DNA from: Legionella qingyii | Lineage (GTDB): Bacteria; Pseudomonadota; Gammaproteobacteria; Legionellales; Legionellaceae | Reading direction: 5' to 3' | DNA: 64,000 bases | Assembly (NCBI RefSeq): GCF_003184185.1 | Contig: NZ_QHJG01000003.1 | Coordinates: 124,001-188,000 of the forward strand | Shown here: positions 21,132 to 30,117 of the stretch, piece by piece | How positions within the stretch are numbered: position 1 is the first letter of the stretch | Layout: the number at the start of each line of letters is the position of its first letter | Position numbers and translations under genes: made by a program | The notes under the pieces: generated by a model | What the model was told of the DNA's origin: nothing | What the model saw: the letters and a program-made list of their open reading frames with translations, nothing else | Databases searched by the model: none

Positions 21132-22358
21132 TTACTTCTCTTTTTCAGGAAGAAATTGGGACAGTGCACTGGCAATAATTAATGCAGCTGGAATAATTAA
21201 TAGAGTAAGTTGATAATCATATAGGGTATGGAGGTTTGTATCGCCTTTAGAGTAATCCAGTAAATAGCCTACCAGTGGTTGTAGAAGAGGGGCTGAAGCC
21301 ATTGCTAAGGTATTGGTAAACCCAGTGCATGCAGAGAGCGACTCAGGTGGCGCTAGTTCATTCGCGATGGTAAATGCAAGCATATACGCGCCGCAACATA
21401 GCCCAATTGCAAACAAAAGTACCCCAGTGAGGAAAATAGCGTGTGTGGGTATGAAAAGAACAAGAATAAATAAAATGGCAGTTGATAAGCATGAAATATG
21501 AATAAGTGGTTTGCGTTTAGACAAATGAATTGAGAGCCAGCCGTAAATAGGACAACTTAAACCCGCTCCTAATAAAGTCATGGATGTAAGTATACTGGCA
21601 GTTTCTAGAGAACAGTTTAATTTTAACTGAAGGAAAGGAACTGCCCACATTGCAGCAAAAACAGTAATAACCGAAAACTCTAGACCAACAAATAATCCAT
21701 TAATCCATACTAATTTATTTTTTAGCATAAGTAGCAAATGTTTTTTATACTGATGATGATCCGTAATTACAGGTTTATTACTTGGAATAAAATTCAAACA
21801 TAAAAAAGCAATTAAAAGACCTATGATACCGCTTCCTGCAAGAAAGTAATGCCAGCTAATGCGACTTATCTGGGAGCCCATTCCAATCATGCACAATACC
21901 GTAACAGTAAATCCTAGAGTTTCTGTAAGCCCGATCATAAACGCATATAGCCTTAGGGGATAATGTTGGCGCAGCACACGTGTCATACCTACAAACGCAA
22001 AAGCAGAGCCGCCACCGATAATGAGACGCCCAAGAAATAGCACGAATAAGTTGTATCCAGTAGAAAATAGCAAACAACCCAAGGCACACAGTAAGGCGTT
22101 TAAGGATAATAGAGTTCGCGTATTGTATCGATCAAAAAGAAGACCTACGGGAATTTGCATTGTGGTATAAACATAATAAAAAGCACTACTTAATAGACCG
22201 GCAGTGAATGCTGTGAGTTGTTTCTCATGCATTATAGCGCCAATAATAATCCCTGATGATAATTGCAAGAAAAATTGAAACAAAAGAAAGAATACGCTGA
22301 CTAACCATATAATGGTTCTTTTGGAGCTGTGTGAAGGTGTTGGGTGCAATAAATTCAT
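21132..22358 (-). CDS. Major facilitator superfamily transporter
   Basis: A 408-residue protein with about 12 hydrophobic helices and the MFS motif A between helices 2 and 3, reading VGLLFDRYNTRTLLSLNAL; a second related loop, YGWLSIHLSKRKPLIH, begins the C-terminal half. The long central loop NFIPSNKPVITDHHQYKKHLL separates two six-helix halves. The substrate cannot be named. Legionella uses many MFS proteins for amino acid and nucleoside uptake, so a nutrient role is plausible but unproven. It lies 184 bp downstream of an adenosylhomocysteinase-like gene on the same strand and may be cotranscribed. Confidence 0.9.
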   Translation of the reverse strand: MNLLHPTPSHSSKRTIIWLVSVFFLLFQFFLQLSSGIIIGAIMHEKQLTAFTAGLLSSAFYYVYTTMQIPVGLLFDRYNTRTLLSLNALLCALGCLLFSTGYNLFVLFLGRLIIGGGSAFAFVGMTRVLRQHYPLRLYAFMIGLTETLGFTVTVLCMIGMGSQISRISWHYFLAGSGIIGLLIAFLCLNFIPSNKPVITDHHQYKKHLLLMLKNKLVWINGLFVGLEFSVITVFAAMWAVPFLQLKLNCSLETASILTSMTLLGAGLSCPIYGWLSIHLSKRKPLIHISCLSTAILFILVLFIPTHAIFLTGVLLFAIGLCCGAYMLAFTIANELAPPESLSACTGFTNTLAMASAPLLQPLVGYLLDYSKGDTNLHTLYDYQLTLLIIPAALIIASALSQFLPEKEK

Positions 22359-22541
22359 TAATCTGTTTCAAGAAAAAAGGCGAAATATATAGCATCATGG
22401 AGAGAGTGTAAATTTATTTTGAAAATTAAGGCGCAGCTTGAGTTAAATTTGCGCTGATCGCAGCAGCTTGGGGCAGGGTAACGAAAACGTGGATGTTCTA
22501 ATACGTTCCAATACCTCAGGTCTCGTTGTATTACCTCCATA

Positions 22542-23615
22542 CTATAAATGCAACCAAGCATTAATTGCATCTAATGGAAATGAATGATGGGCACACCAAT
22601 TCTGAACAATACGATTATCTAAAGTTGAGGATATTCCATGCACTCCAGGCGTCAGTTTTTCGTTCAGAAGCATTAATGCAGCAAGGTTATGAATATAAAA
22701 CTCCGGATCGATATATTTCATTGGTGTCGGATCATGGAGTACGAAATTGATTGGCATTTTATGATTTAAGACCTCATCATCACTAAAGTGAGGACCAAAC
22801 TCATCATAGACTCCTAAGTTAGCTAAAATTTTTCCGCTGAACCAGGAGTGAGGATATTCGTTCATCACTGCTTTTTTCCCTGTTGCGCTAACAACAACAT
22901 TCACTTCGATTAATGCACGTTCCAACTCACTGAAATCCTGAGGAGCGATTGCTTTGATACCTAACTTTTGGGCTAAATTTCGTTGTTGTTCAGTCGGCTC
23001 AACAACAACTACAGGAATTTTATTCTGTGTGCAAAAATAGGCGAGTCCTCGGCCGATTTTCCCAAAACCAAAAATAATCCATGAGGTTTCAGCGAGATTG
23101 ACTCCTGTCAATTGAACCAGAGCCACATGACTGCTTTCAGCACACCCAAAAACTGTCTCGAGTTGTTTTGTCATCGTGCGATCCACGCTAATCACAGGAA
23201 AATTAAGTAGTTGCTGTCGGTAAAATTGATCCCCAGAACCGGTTAATTCGATTGCACCAATTTTAGGCTTTCCAAGAAATTGATAAAGCTGTCCGCCACA
23301 ATCAAAATAAAGATCAAATGGTTCTCCAGCAAGTGAGCGTGGATCGTCTACATAACGAACTTTGGCCTCCTTTAAAGAGGATACTGCCTGTGGATGAGCA
23401 TGACAAAATTCTGTAGGATTGGTGACGGTGACATCGGCTCCTGCTGCAATTAAGCAAGCTATTTTTAATAAAGTATTGGTTACTACAGGAACATGATGAG
23501 CTACTCGTAACCCAGTCAATGGACGTGTGACACTCCATTCTGCAAGTTGTTCATGCATAAAAGGAGCTTCTGTTTGAGGATATTTTTGAAAGATTTTTTT
23601 TAGTGCGTCCTGCAT
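22542..23615 (-). CDS. Adenosylhomocysteinase-like NAD-binding protein
   Basis: A protein of 357 residues (from ATG 23615; the frame also opens at 23654) that follows the AdoHcy hydrolase layout but is shorter than the usual 430 or more. The N-terminal part reads RPLTGLRVAHHVPVVTNTLLKIACLIAAGADV, matching the family's first Rossmann-like unit; the NAD domain has FGFGKIGRGLA in place of the usual GYGDVGKG; later VSATGKKAVMNEYPHSWFSGKILANLGVYDEF parallels the family's TATGN...NIGHFD segment. The C-terminal dimer-arm lysine/tyrosine motif of true AHCY is not seen. Catalysis on AdoHcy is therefore doubtful; an NAD(P)-dependent enzyme on another substrate is possible. No clear ribosome site supports either start. 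Confidence 0.75.
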   Translation of the reverse strand: MQDALKKIFQKYPQTEAPFMHEQLAEWSVTRPLTGLRVAHHVPVVTNTLLKIACLIAAGADVTVTNPTEFCHAHPQAVSSLKEAKVRYVDDPRSLAGEPFDLYFDCGGQLYQFLGKPKIGAIELTGSGDQFYRQQLLNFPVISVDRTMTKQLETVFGCAESSHVALVQLTGVNLAETSWIIFGFGKIGRGLAYFCTQNKIPVVVVEPTEQQRNLAQKLGIKAIAPQDFSELERALIEVNVVVSATGKKAVMNEYPHSWFSGKILANLGVYDEFGPHFSDDEVLNHKMPINFVLHDPTPMKYIDPEFYIHNLAALMLLNEKLTPGVHGISSTLDNRIVQNWCAHHSFPLDAINAWLHL

Positions 23616-23664
23616 TATATTATGACCATAATAAAAAATGCCTAATCGTAGCATAATTTATTGA

Positions 23665-23789
23665 CAGGACTTACGAAAAAAACCAATCTTTTCGTTAAAA
23701 AAATTTTTTTCATTCAGTTATTTAGTTTATCTAAACTCCCTCATTTAAAACAGTTTTTGCCTCGATCTTGGAGTTTTTCGTAAGTCCTG
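23665..23789. mobile_element. 125-bp MITE with terminal inverted repeats and target duplication
   Basis: The element begins CAGGACTTACGAAAAA (23665-23680) and ends with its exact complement TTTTTCGTAAGTCCTG (23774-23789); allowing two mismatches the arms extend to 22 bp. ATTGA flanks both sides (23660-23664 and 23790-23794), a 5-bp target-site duplication. The interior is AT-rich with no ORF and a small AGTTTA-TC-TAAACT palindrome. The GGACTTACG terminus resembles IS5-group transposon ends, so it was probably moved by a transposase encoded elsewhere. Confidence 0.85.
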
Positions 23790-23823
23790 ATTGATCCATT
23801 ATATTTCCGAAAATAAAAGTACC

Positions 23824-23908
23824 GTGGGTTGAAGCGAAGAGAAACCCAGGTTTTCTAAAGAGGGACAAAAGTATTTAGCCCAGGTTCCCTGTTGATTTCA
23901 CCCAGGCT
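23824..23908. repeat. Decayed copies of the CCTGGGTGAAGCG palindrome family
   Basis: GTGGGTTGAAGCGAAGAGAAACCCAGG is followed after about 30 bp by CCCAGGTTCCCTGTTGATTTCACCCAGG. Same family as the perfect palindrome at 11287-11360, here with diverged arms. It lies just downstream of the 1487-residue effector-candidate gene and could serve as its transcript end. Confidence 0.6.
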
Positions 23909-23926
23909 ATAAGCGCGGTTATGTTA

Positions 23927-26900
23927 TTATTTGCTCATTGATAATTTGTGCTCAATGGTAGAGGAGCTGTCATTGCTAAGCCAGCTAACAATCCATTGCC
24001 AAAATCCAGTGACTAGACTTTGCTTTGCAGGAGTAAAGAACGAATAATTTTTCATGGTACCTTGAGGTTGAGGCTTGCATATTTGATTTAAATATTCCAA
24101 TTCCTCTTTAAATAAGGTTTTAGTTAGAATTCTATTATTCCCATTAACTTTTTGATTGATTGAATCAATCAGTGCATCTATATGGGGCAACTCATCCTTA
24201 GTAAAAGATTTTCGAATCACGGCTTCGAGCTTCTTCCTGGCAGTATTTTCATTTGTAATTTGAAGTTTTGACATCAAATCCTTTTTCAATTGAGTCGTGT
24301 TATTATTTGCTAAAATTGCATATTCGATAATATTCAACTCTTGTTTTGTTTTAGCTGATTGAATCAAATTATTATAATGCTTGGCACGAATTTGGCCACG
24401 ATAATAATCAAAAAAATAAGAAAAATAACTTAAAGTTTGGTCACGATGTTTTAGATAATCTTTTACTGCATCAGTACAGCTTTTTTTCAATTTAGCCAGA
24501 TTCGATTTATCCAAATTCGATTGTTTCGTATCTTTTTTAGAAGGTAACGATTTTTTCTCCATTTCTTTTGGTTCTGGTGAAATCACTTTTGCTTGAGGCG
24601 CGAAAAAGCGTTGAATTTCAGGCAAAACAAAATTCTCAGGTAAGTTTACTCGTGCTAAACTTTCACGAAGTAATCTGATTGTTGTATGGAATTCATTAGC
24701 AACGGCGTCATTTTGCATCGAAAGCGGTCTTTGAAATTGTCTGAGCAAGCAATGAAGCTTAAATTCCAATTGACAAACCTGTTTAAATCGAGGGTTATCG
24801 ATTAGTTTTTCCAAAAGCGCACAATTGCTTTCACTCAAGTAATCTGGGTCAATATCTTTTCCAGCCATAATAATTTTTATTTGCGCCAGATGATTCGCTA
24901 TTTCCAGATTTTCAATGGGCTGATCCAAATCAATGTTCTGCTCATTAATAATCCTCTGACATTCTGCAAATATTTTAGCAAGTTCTTCCAATGCTTGTTT
25001 CAAGGGTAAACTGTCAAAAATATGACGATAAATTTGATTGTTTAAATCGAGTTGCTCTTCCAGCATCTTGAGCTCAACGCGTTCCAGAGCTTTTTGAATT
25101 ACTTCTTTATATGGATGTGCTAATTGAGTAAGAACTTGAGGATTTGTACTGTTCAGAAGTTGAAACAGCTTAGGACGTACGTCGGTTTTATCATAATGGG
25201 CTTCGAGATTCTCCATATAAGCCTTGATGATGTCCGCACCATGGTCTTGTATAGGCTGTTGCAGGTCCTCATCCAAGTCGGTCAATTTTTTATTTTCAAG
25301 AAGATTGCCTAGTGTCGCCCATTCTTTTTGTTGTAATGCTTCAGTTATTAATATTTGCAGGCTGTATTGCTTTTCAAATAAGGGGAAGACACTTGCAAAG
25401 AGTACAGGATCTTTTAACGCATCTAGAATACTCTTATTGGGAGCACTTGGAAGATCACTTTGCTTAAACAAAGTATTAAATATCTTCTCATTTTTTTCTT
25501 TAACTGCTCTTTTTAAAAGATTTAAATAAAGTGTGCTGCTTTGGATTGAAGGATCTTGCTCTGGATTTTTAATTGAATTCAGAAGCGAAGCTCTAGGATT
25601 GGGGACGTTGGATTTTAATAATAATTGATAAAGTCTACCATAGCCTTGTTCATAGATTCTATCAAACAAAGCAGGAATAGGTTGATCACCAAATAATTGT
25701 TGAATTGCAGATTTTCTTTCAATCGTGCTCAGAGTAAATTCTTTGGCAAGGAGCTGATTGGCTATTTTTGTTTGCTTTTGAGCACAACTAAAAAGAAATA
25801 ATTCTTTAAAATCTAATCCGAAATTAAGATTAGACTCAATAAATGGTGCTAAAACAGAGTCATTACCTTTTTCTATTGCTTGTTTAAGTAATTCTACAAT
25901 AGGTTGTTTTAAAAGAGTTTCAGGGGTTATTCTTCCTTGACTCAAAAATCGGGCAACCAAATTTTTATTGTTATTGACTAATGCGGATGTAAAAATTTGT
26001 TCTGTTAATTCATCATCAATTACAACTGTTTCTCTATCGAGTAAAAAGTCTAAAGGTATTAACAGGTTATTTTGTGCCAGCAGGGCAATAAGTTTTGGTC
26101 TTTGCTTTAATGTTGGCGCGAGTTGTAATAATAATTTAATTCCATTTTCATTTTTGTCCTGGATTAAGTCATTGAGGAATTCATCGAGTTCCTCTTCTTC
26201 CCAGGTTACTTTGCTAAATAATGTTTTTGCTAGAGATGGAAGCTTATTCTTGAATAAGTCTTTGATTCGTTTTTTTTGTTCTTGTGGCACTGCGTTCAAT
26301 GAAAGAATATCGGAGGGAATCTTGGTTATAACTCGATTGAGTTTGGCAAGATTTCTAGTATTTGTAGCCGAAGCATTGAGGTACTCATTAAAAAGTTGAG
26401 GGGCCTTTTGAGCACATATCGTTATTACAGGCGCAATATTCCAGTTTAAACTGTATTCTAAAATGAGTTTCTTTATTTTAGGGCTTGCATCTGCAAAACA
26501 GTTTTCGATGATTGCGTAATCTTCATAATCAAAACATAACATGAAGAGTGCACGTATATCCTCGGTTTTACGCAGCACGTTGAACTTTAATTGAGTAAGA
26601 GTATCTAAAATAGATAAGTCTTCTTCTTGTAATCCTTTAGTGTAAAGGAATTCCAAGGTGTCTTGTTCAAGGCGGCTTTTTTGGGACTGCAGTTTTTCCT
26701 GAAGAAACAAACTCATTTCTTTATTGCCATTCAATATGGCAATGGTCAGTGCACTTTTGAGCATTTCTTCGGGAATATTATCTCTCCATGCTTTTTTAAC
26801 ATGCTCATTTTTTCGCAGGAAAATAAGGGCATTGAGTAGCGTTATTGAGCCAAGCGGCGTGCTTAGATCAATTAAATCGTATTCACGTTTTTCGACATGT

Positions 26901-28390
26901 CCCCAAAGCGTCGAATTTGATTGTGCAAGCCATGCGTGGGCATAAGTTTCAAAAATGGTTTTATCGTCACGCTGCATGCATTGAGCGAGCAAATCAGGAT
27001 CCTGAAGATTAACCATGAAGCCATTTTCAAAGAGTTTTTTCAGAGTGGTCACATTAATCGCTTGAATAAGCTCTTGGTTAAAAATAGAAGTAAATGATTT
27101 TGGGTTAATTTTGGCATTTATTAATTGCTTGAATAACAAATGTAAAACATGATGTTGGTTGGCGATAGCAGCACATTGAATTTGTTTTATTATTTGTTCT
27201 GGCGACAGTTTACTTAAAAACTGGTCTATTGTATTAGAATCCACTTCTTGTTTAATAAACGTCAGAAGTTGCAAATGATTATAAGTCGTTTGATTTTTAT
27301 GTTCTTGAGTAAGATTTAATTGATCTAATAACTTTAATATTTTGGTGTAATCTGCTTCCCTTTTCATAGGTAGCACAAGTTGTTTTACTGAGCGATCCAG
27401 AAGCATCTGCAATTCATTTTTTAACTCTTCTTGTTCTTCAACTGCAGTGTATGTTTTGCGATAATGATCAATTAACTTTTCTGCTTCTTTAAGGTTTCCA
27501 ACAAAGAGAGTGAACTGAATTCCTTGTAAAACAGCTTTTTTTAGAATGGGTGATTTTGGTTGTTGTATTAAAAGATTGTTAAACTCAGGACGAAAATATT
27601 CTTTTGTTAGTGTGTCATAATTGATTTTGTTCTGCTTAAATAAATATTCGAGGGTGTCGATATCATTTGCTATAGCCGCAAAGAAACTGGAATTTGTATC
27701 GATCTGACCTGCAATGGAAATTTGATGTAACTCGTCATGTGAAGGGTAGTGTTCAGGAGTTGCATCAGGAGGAGCAAATGCACGAATGGCTAGTCCAAAA
27801 GAATCGTCTTTATAATCAAAGCAATCTTTAATTTCTTTGATTAAGTCATCAATTGATTCAAGCTCTTTGGTTTTTTTGTTGTAATTCGGATCGTAAACTA
27901 TATATTTTCCGTTTTCGACAGATAAAGTGATAGCATGGTTTTTACTAAAAATTGAATAGAAGCGATTATTGCCCGTAATTTTTTTGAAAATTTCTTTCCA
28001 GTGTGCTTCAGCTGTTACGAGTCCTAAATTAAATTCATTTCTTAATGGTTTAGTTCCAATATCTAATATTTTTTCGACGTCACTTTGTAAGAATTCATAA
28101 TAACTATATTCATCGGCACGGAATGTTTTTTCAATTTTGATAATGAAATTATCAAGAACAGGATTATCACCGATGTGATAAGTGCTGGGTAAATTCGCTA
28201 ACTGGTCGAGTAAATAAAAAAACGACTCTGTTTTACGCTCTAAATTAGATTTGGTATTTCCTGCTGCATATTTGATATATAAAGCAGCGAGTGCTGCACA
28301 TACTCCTTTTTTATTCAATGTGAAGTCAATATTGCCTTTTTGTTTTAGACAAAGATTTACAACATTAATAATTTTGCCTTGATTCGGCAT
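23927..28390 (-). CDS. Giant protein with C58 (YopT-like) cysteine protease-type N-terminus; effector candidate
   Basis: A 1487-residue protein from ATG 28390 (MPNQGKIINVV), chosen because GAGGAG lies six bases upstream; the frame opens farther at 28447. The N-terminus has LNKKGVCAALAALY (Cys31), SKNHAITLSVENG (His152) and YIVYDPNYN (Asp167). Order, local motifs and spacing (121 and 15 residues) match the YopT C139/H258/D274 triad closely. From about residue 190 to 1130 the protein is an alpha-solenoid with degenerate ankyrin-like units such as FAAIANDIDTLEYLFKQNKIN and SALVNNNKNLVARFLSQG. The last 350 residues are charged and helical, ending IEHKLSMSK. There is no signal peptide. Such proteins in Legionella are typically Dot/Icm effectors; this is inference. 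Its N-terminus is duplicated in the next gene upstream. Confidence 0.85.
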   Translation of the reverse strand: MPNQGKIINVVNLCLKQKGNIDFTLNKKGVCAALAALYIKYAAGNTKSNLERKTESFFYLLDQLANLPSTYHIGDNPVLDNFIIKIEKTFRADEYSYYEFLQSDVEKILDIGTKPLRNEFNLGLVTAEAHWKEIFKKITGNNRFYSIFSKNHAITLSVENGKYIVYDPNYNKKTKELESIDDLIKEIKDCFDYKDDSFGLAIRAFAPPDATPEHYPSHDELHQISIAGQIDTNSSFFAAIANDIDTLEYLFKQNKINYDTLTKEYFRPEFNNLLIQQPKSPILKKAVLQGIQFTLFVGNLKEAEKLIDHYRKTYTAVEEQEELKNELQMLLDRSVKQLVLPMKREADYTKILKLLDQLNLTQEHKNQTTYNHLQLLTFIKQEVDSNTIDQFLSKLSPEQIIKQIQCAAIANQHHVLHLLFKQLINAKINPKSFTSIFNQELIQAINVTTLKKLFENGFMVNLQDPDLLAQCMQRDDKTIFETYAHAWLAQSNSTLWGHVEKREYDLIDLSTPLGSITLLNALIFLRKNEHVKKAWRDNIPEEMLKSALTIAILNGNKEMSLFLQEKLQSQKSRLEQDTLEFLYTKGLQEEDLSILDTLTQLKFNVLRKTEDIRALFMLCFDYEDYAIIENCFADASPKIKKLILEYSLNWNIAPVITICAQKAPQLFNEYLNASATNTRNLAKLNRVITKIPSDILSLNAVPQEQKKRIKDLFKNKLPSLAKTLFSKVTWEEEELDEFLNDLIQDKNENGIKLLLQLAPTLKQRPKLIALLAQNNLLIPLDFLLDRETVVIDDELTEQIFTSALVNNNKNLVARFLSQGRITPETLLKQPIVELLKQAIEKGNDSVLAPFIESNLNFGLDFKELFLFSCAQKQTKIANQLLAKEFTLSTIERKSAIQQLFGDQPIPALFDRIYEQGYGRLYQLLLKSNVPNPRASLLNSIKNPEQDPSIQSSTLYLNLLKRAVKEKNEKIFNTLFKQSDLPSAPNKSILDALKDPVLFASVFPLFEKQYSLQILITEALQQKEWATLGNLLENKKLTDLDEDLQQPIQDHGADIIKAYMENLEAHYDKTDVRPKLFQLLNSTNPQVLTQLAHPYKEVIQKALERVELKMLEEQLDLNNQIYRHIFDSLPLKQALEELAKIFAECQRIINEQNIDLDQPIENLEIANHLAQIKIIMAGKDIDPDYLSESNCALLEKLIDNPRFKQVCQLEFKLHCLLRQFQRPLSMQNDAVANEFHTTIRLLRESLARVNLPENFVLPEIQRFFAPQAKVISPEPKEMEKKSLPSKKDTKQSNLDKSNLAKLKKSCTDAVKDYLKHRDQTLSYFSYFFDYYRGQIRAKHYNNLIQSAKTKQELNIIEYAILANNNTTQLKKDLMSKLQITNENTARKKLEAVIRKSFTKDELPHIDALIDSINQKVNGNNRILTKTLFKEELEYLNQICKPQPQGTMKNYSFFTPAKQSLVTGFWQWIVSWLSNDSSSTIEHKLSMSK

Positions 28391-28418
28391 AGTAAACTCC
28401 TCAATTTTTGATGTTGCG

Positions 28419-28447
28419 ATTATAATTGACATATTAATTGAATACAA
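28419..28447 (-). promoter_or_regulatory. Sigma-70 promoter of the C58-like gene
   Basis: On the minus strand TTGTAT (28447-28442) and a perfect TATAAT (28424-28419) are separated by exactly 17 bp. Initiation near 28412 would give a leader of about 22 nt carrying GAGGAG, supporting the start at 28390 and arguing against the ATG at 28447, which lies inside the promoter. A CAATTA element is repeated with an 11-13 bp period across it, a possible regulator site. Confidence 0.7.
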
Positions 28448-28519
28448 TGCAGAGTGTATCCATATTGGTCACTACGGGATAGAGGGGGGGGATTTTAAAA
28501 ATGGGTAAAAGTTATAATT

Positions 28520-29938
28520 CTATACTTCAAAAATAACTTCTTTTGCAGGTGGTCTTAAATTATAGTGGGAACTCATACTATGTCCATATGCTCCAGTATT
28601 TGCAATTAAAATGATATCATTTTCTCGAGTTAAGGGGAGTAACCGGTCGTATCCCAATGTATCTCCAGATTCACAAATCGGACCAACCAAATGCGAAAAA
28701 CCAGCTTTTTTTGAGTGCAGTTGACTTAAATTGACAATTTCATGATAAGCCCCATATAAAGAAGGCCTGATTAATGAATTCATCCCTGTTTCAATTCCTA
28801 TAAATTGGACTTCGCCTTTTTCCTTACATTGAGTGGCTTTTGCTAAGAGGACACCGCTTTCTGCAACGAAATAGCGACCAGGCTCTAACCAGAACTGCAA
28901 ATGTGGGTAATTTGCTTTTACTTTTAATAATCGTGAATCAAGTTTTGTCAGGTCCAAGGGTTTTTGTCCTGGTTTTTCAACAATTCCCAAACCACCACCT
29001 AAATTAATGAATTCAATATTAGGGAATTTCTCAATGAGTGATGTGAGTATTAAAGCGGTTTGCTCCCAAAGCTCTGGTGTAAGAATTCCACTTCCCGAAT
29101 GTGAGTGCAGCCCAATGACATGGATATTATACTTATGAGTTAATGTTCTAAGTTGTTCTATGTCATTTTGGTCAATTCCAAACTTTGACTCATTTCCTCC
29201 GGTTATAACATGTTTGTGGTGGCCCGCACCTGTACCAGGGTCAATACGGACTATAATGTTGCGGTTTTTGAATAATTCAGGCCAGTTTGCTAAAGGGTAT
29301 AAATTATCTATTGTAATATAGCAGCCTAAATTCATGGCAAATTCATATTCTAGCTTTGGGGCAAAATTTGGCGTAAATAAAATTCGTTTTTTGTTCATAT
29401 GGGGGAATAAATCTGTTATTCGTTTTAACTCCTGAATGGAAACACATTCAAATCCAATGCCTTCATTTTCCAAAGTTTTTAAAATAGAAGGATGGGGGTT
29501 GGCTTTGACTGCATAAAATAGAGTATCGATTGATTGTAAGCTCAGTAACTGTTTGGCCTGAGATACTTGGGTTTCGCAATGATATACATAGCATGGAGAA
29601 TGTTGTTCTGCAATTGCAAGCAGACGGTCACGCTCGATTTCCCACCATGGGGTAGGGCGATTGATCCTTTTTTCAGTTTTTTGGGGATGAAATACTTTTT
29701 CGAATTGAATGATAAAATTATCCAAAATTTGATTGTCTCCAAGAAGATAATCATTGGGTATCATGCATAATTGTTCAAATCCCTCAAAAAATTGGTCGGT
29801 TTTATTTTCCAGGGAATAGTGTTCATATAAGTCAGATAGTCCAGCGTAAGCAGCTGATTTATTCAATTTAAAATCTTTATCGGACTTTTGTTTGAGACAT
29901 AAGGTGAGCGCATCAATAATTCGGCTATTTTGGGTCAT
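28520..29938 (-). CDS. Chimeric protein: truncated C58-like N-terminus fused to diaminopimelate decarboxylase
   Basis: A 472-residue protein from ATG 29938 (MTQNSRIIDALTLCLKQK). Residues 1 to about 86 are a paralogue of the N-terminus of the next gene (shared LCLKQK, DFKLNK, GDNQILDNFII), but the nucleophile position is Tyr31 instead of Cys and the His/Asp half is missing. From RPTPWWEIERDRLL onward the protein is a PLP fold III decarboxylase nearly collinear with the C-terminal half of LysAC at 36585-39146. It retains the PLP lysine in YAVKANPHPS, HSHSGSG, GGGLGIVEKPG, EPGRYFVAESG and the active cysteine in CESGDTLGYD, so it could be an active decarboxylase. The frame opens at 29965, but that ATG falls only about 6 nt after the promoter's predicted start. 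Function unknown. Confidence 0.88.
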   Translation of the reverse strand: MTQNSRIIDALTLCLKQKSDKDFKLNKSAAYAGLSDLYEHYSLENKTDQFFEGFEQLCMIPNDYLLGDNQILDNFIIQFEKVFHPQKTEKRINRPTPWWEIERDRLLAIAEQHSPCYVYHCETQVSQAKQLLSLQSIDTLFYAVKANPHPSILKTLENEGIGFECVSIQELKRITDLFPHMNKKRILFTPNFAPKLEYEFAMNLGCYITIDNLYPLANWPELFKNRNIIVRIDPGTGAGHHKHVITGGNESKFGIDQNDIEQLRTLTHKYNIHVIGLHSHSGSGILTPELWEQTALILTSLIEKFPNIEFINLGGGLGIVEKPGQKPLDLTKLDSRLLKVKANYPHLQFWLEPGRYFVAESGVLLAKATQCKEKGEVQFIGIETGMNSLIRPSLYGAYHEIVNLSQLHSKKAGFSHLVGPICESGDTLGYDRLLPLTRENDIILIANTGAYGHSMSSHYNLRPPAKEVIFEV

Positions 29939-29970
29939 TATGAGCTCATGATTTGATTGCATCATATGAG

Positions 29971-29999
29971 AGTATAATTTACGAATTGTATTAATTCAA
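29971..29999 (-). promoter_or_regulatory. Sigma-70 promoter of the chimeric decarboxylase gene
   Basis: Minus-strand TTGAAT (29999-29994) and TATACT (29976-29971) are 17 bp apart. Predicted initiation near 29964 leaves a leader of about 25 nt before ATG 29938. Layout resembles the promoter of the adjacent C58-like gene. Confidence 0.65.
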
Positions 30000-30117
30000 T
30001 TCACATTGCCTTGTGTGTGGTTTGATATTGGTCAATATGATGTATTAATTTATGCTTGCAATTTTATTTATGCTCACATAGTCTGTACTAAAAAATAATT
30101 ATTCATAAGGAATTGAT

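Noticed and set aside
22358..22570. 70-codon minus-strand ORF between the AHCY-like and MFS genes
   Set aside because: No ribosome site, overlaps the end of the AHCY-like gene and has a Cys-rich composition unlike the neighbours.
28391..28447. Additional N-terminal residues of the C58-like protein
   Set aside because: The ATG at 28447 lies within the promoter and has no ribosome site; GAGGAG precedes 28390.
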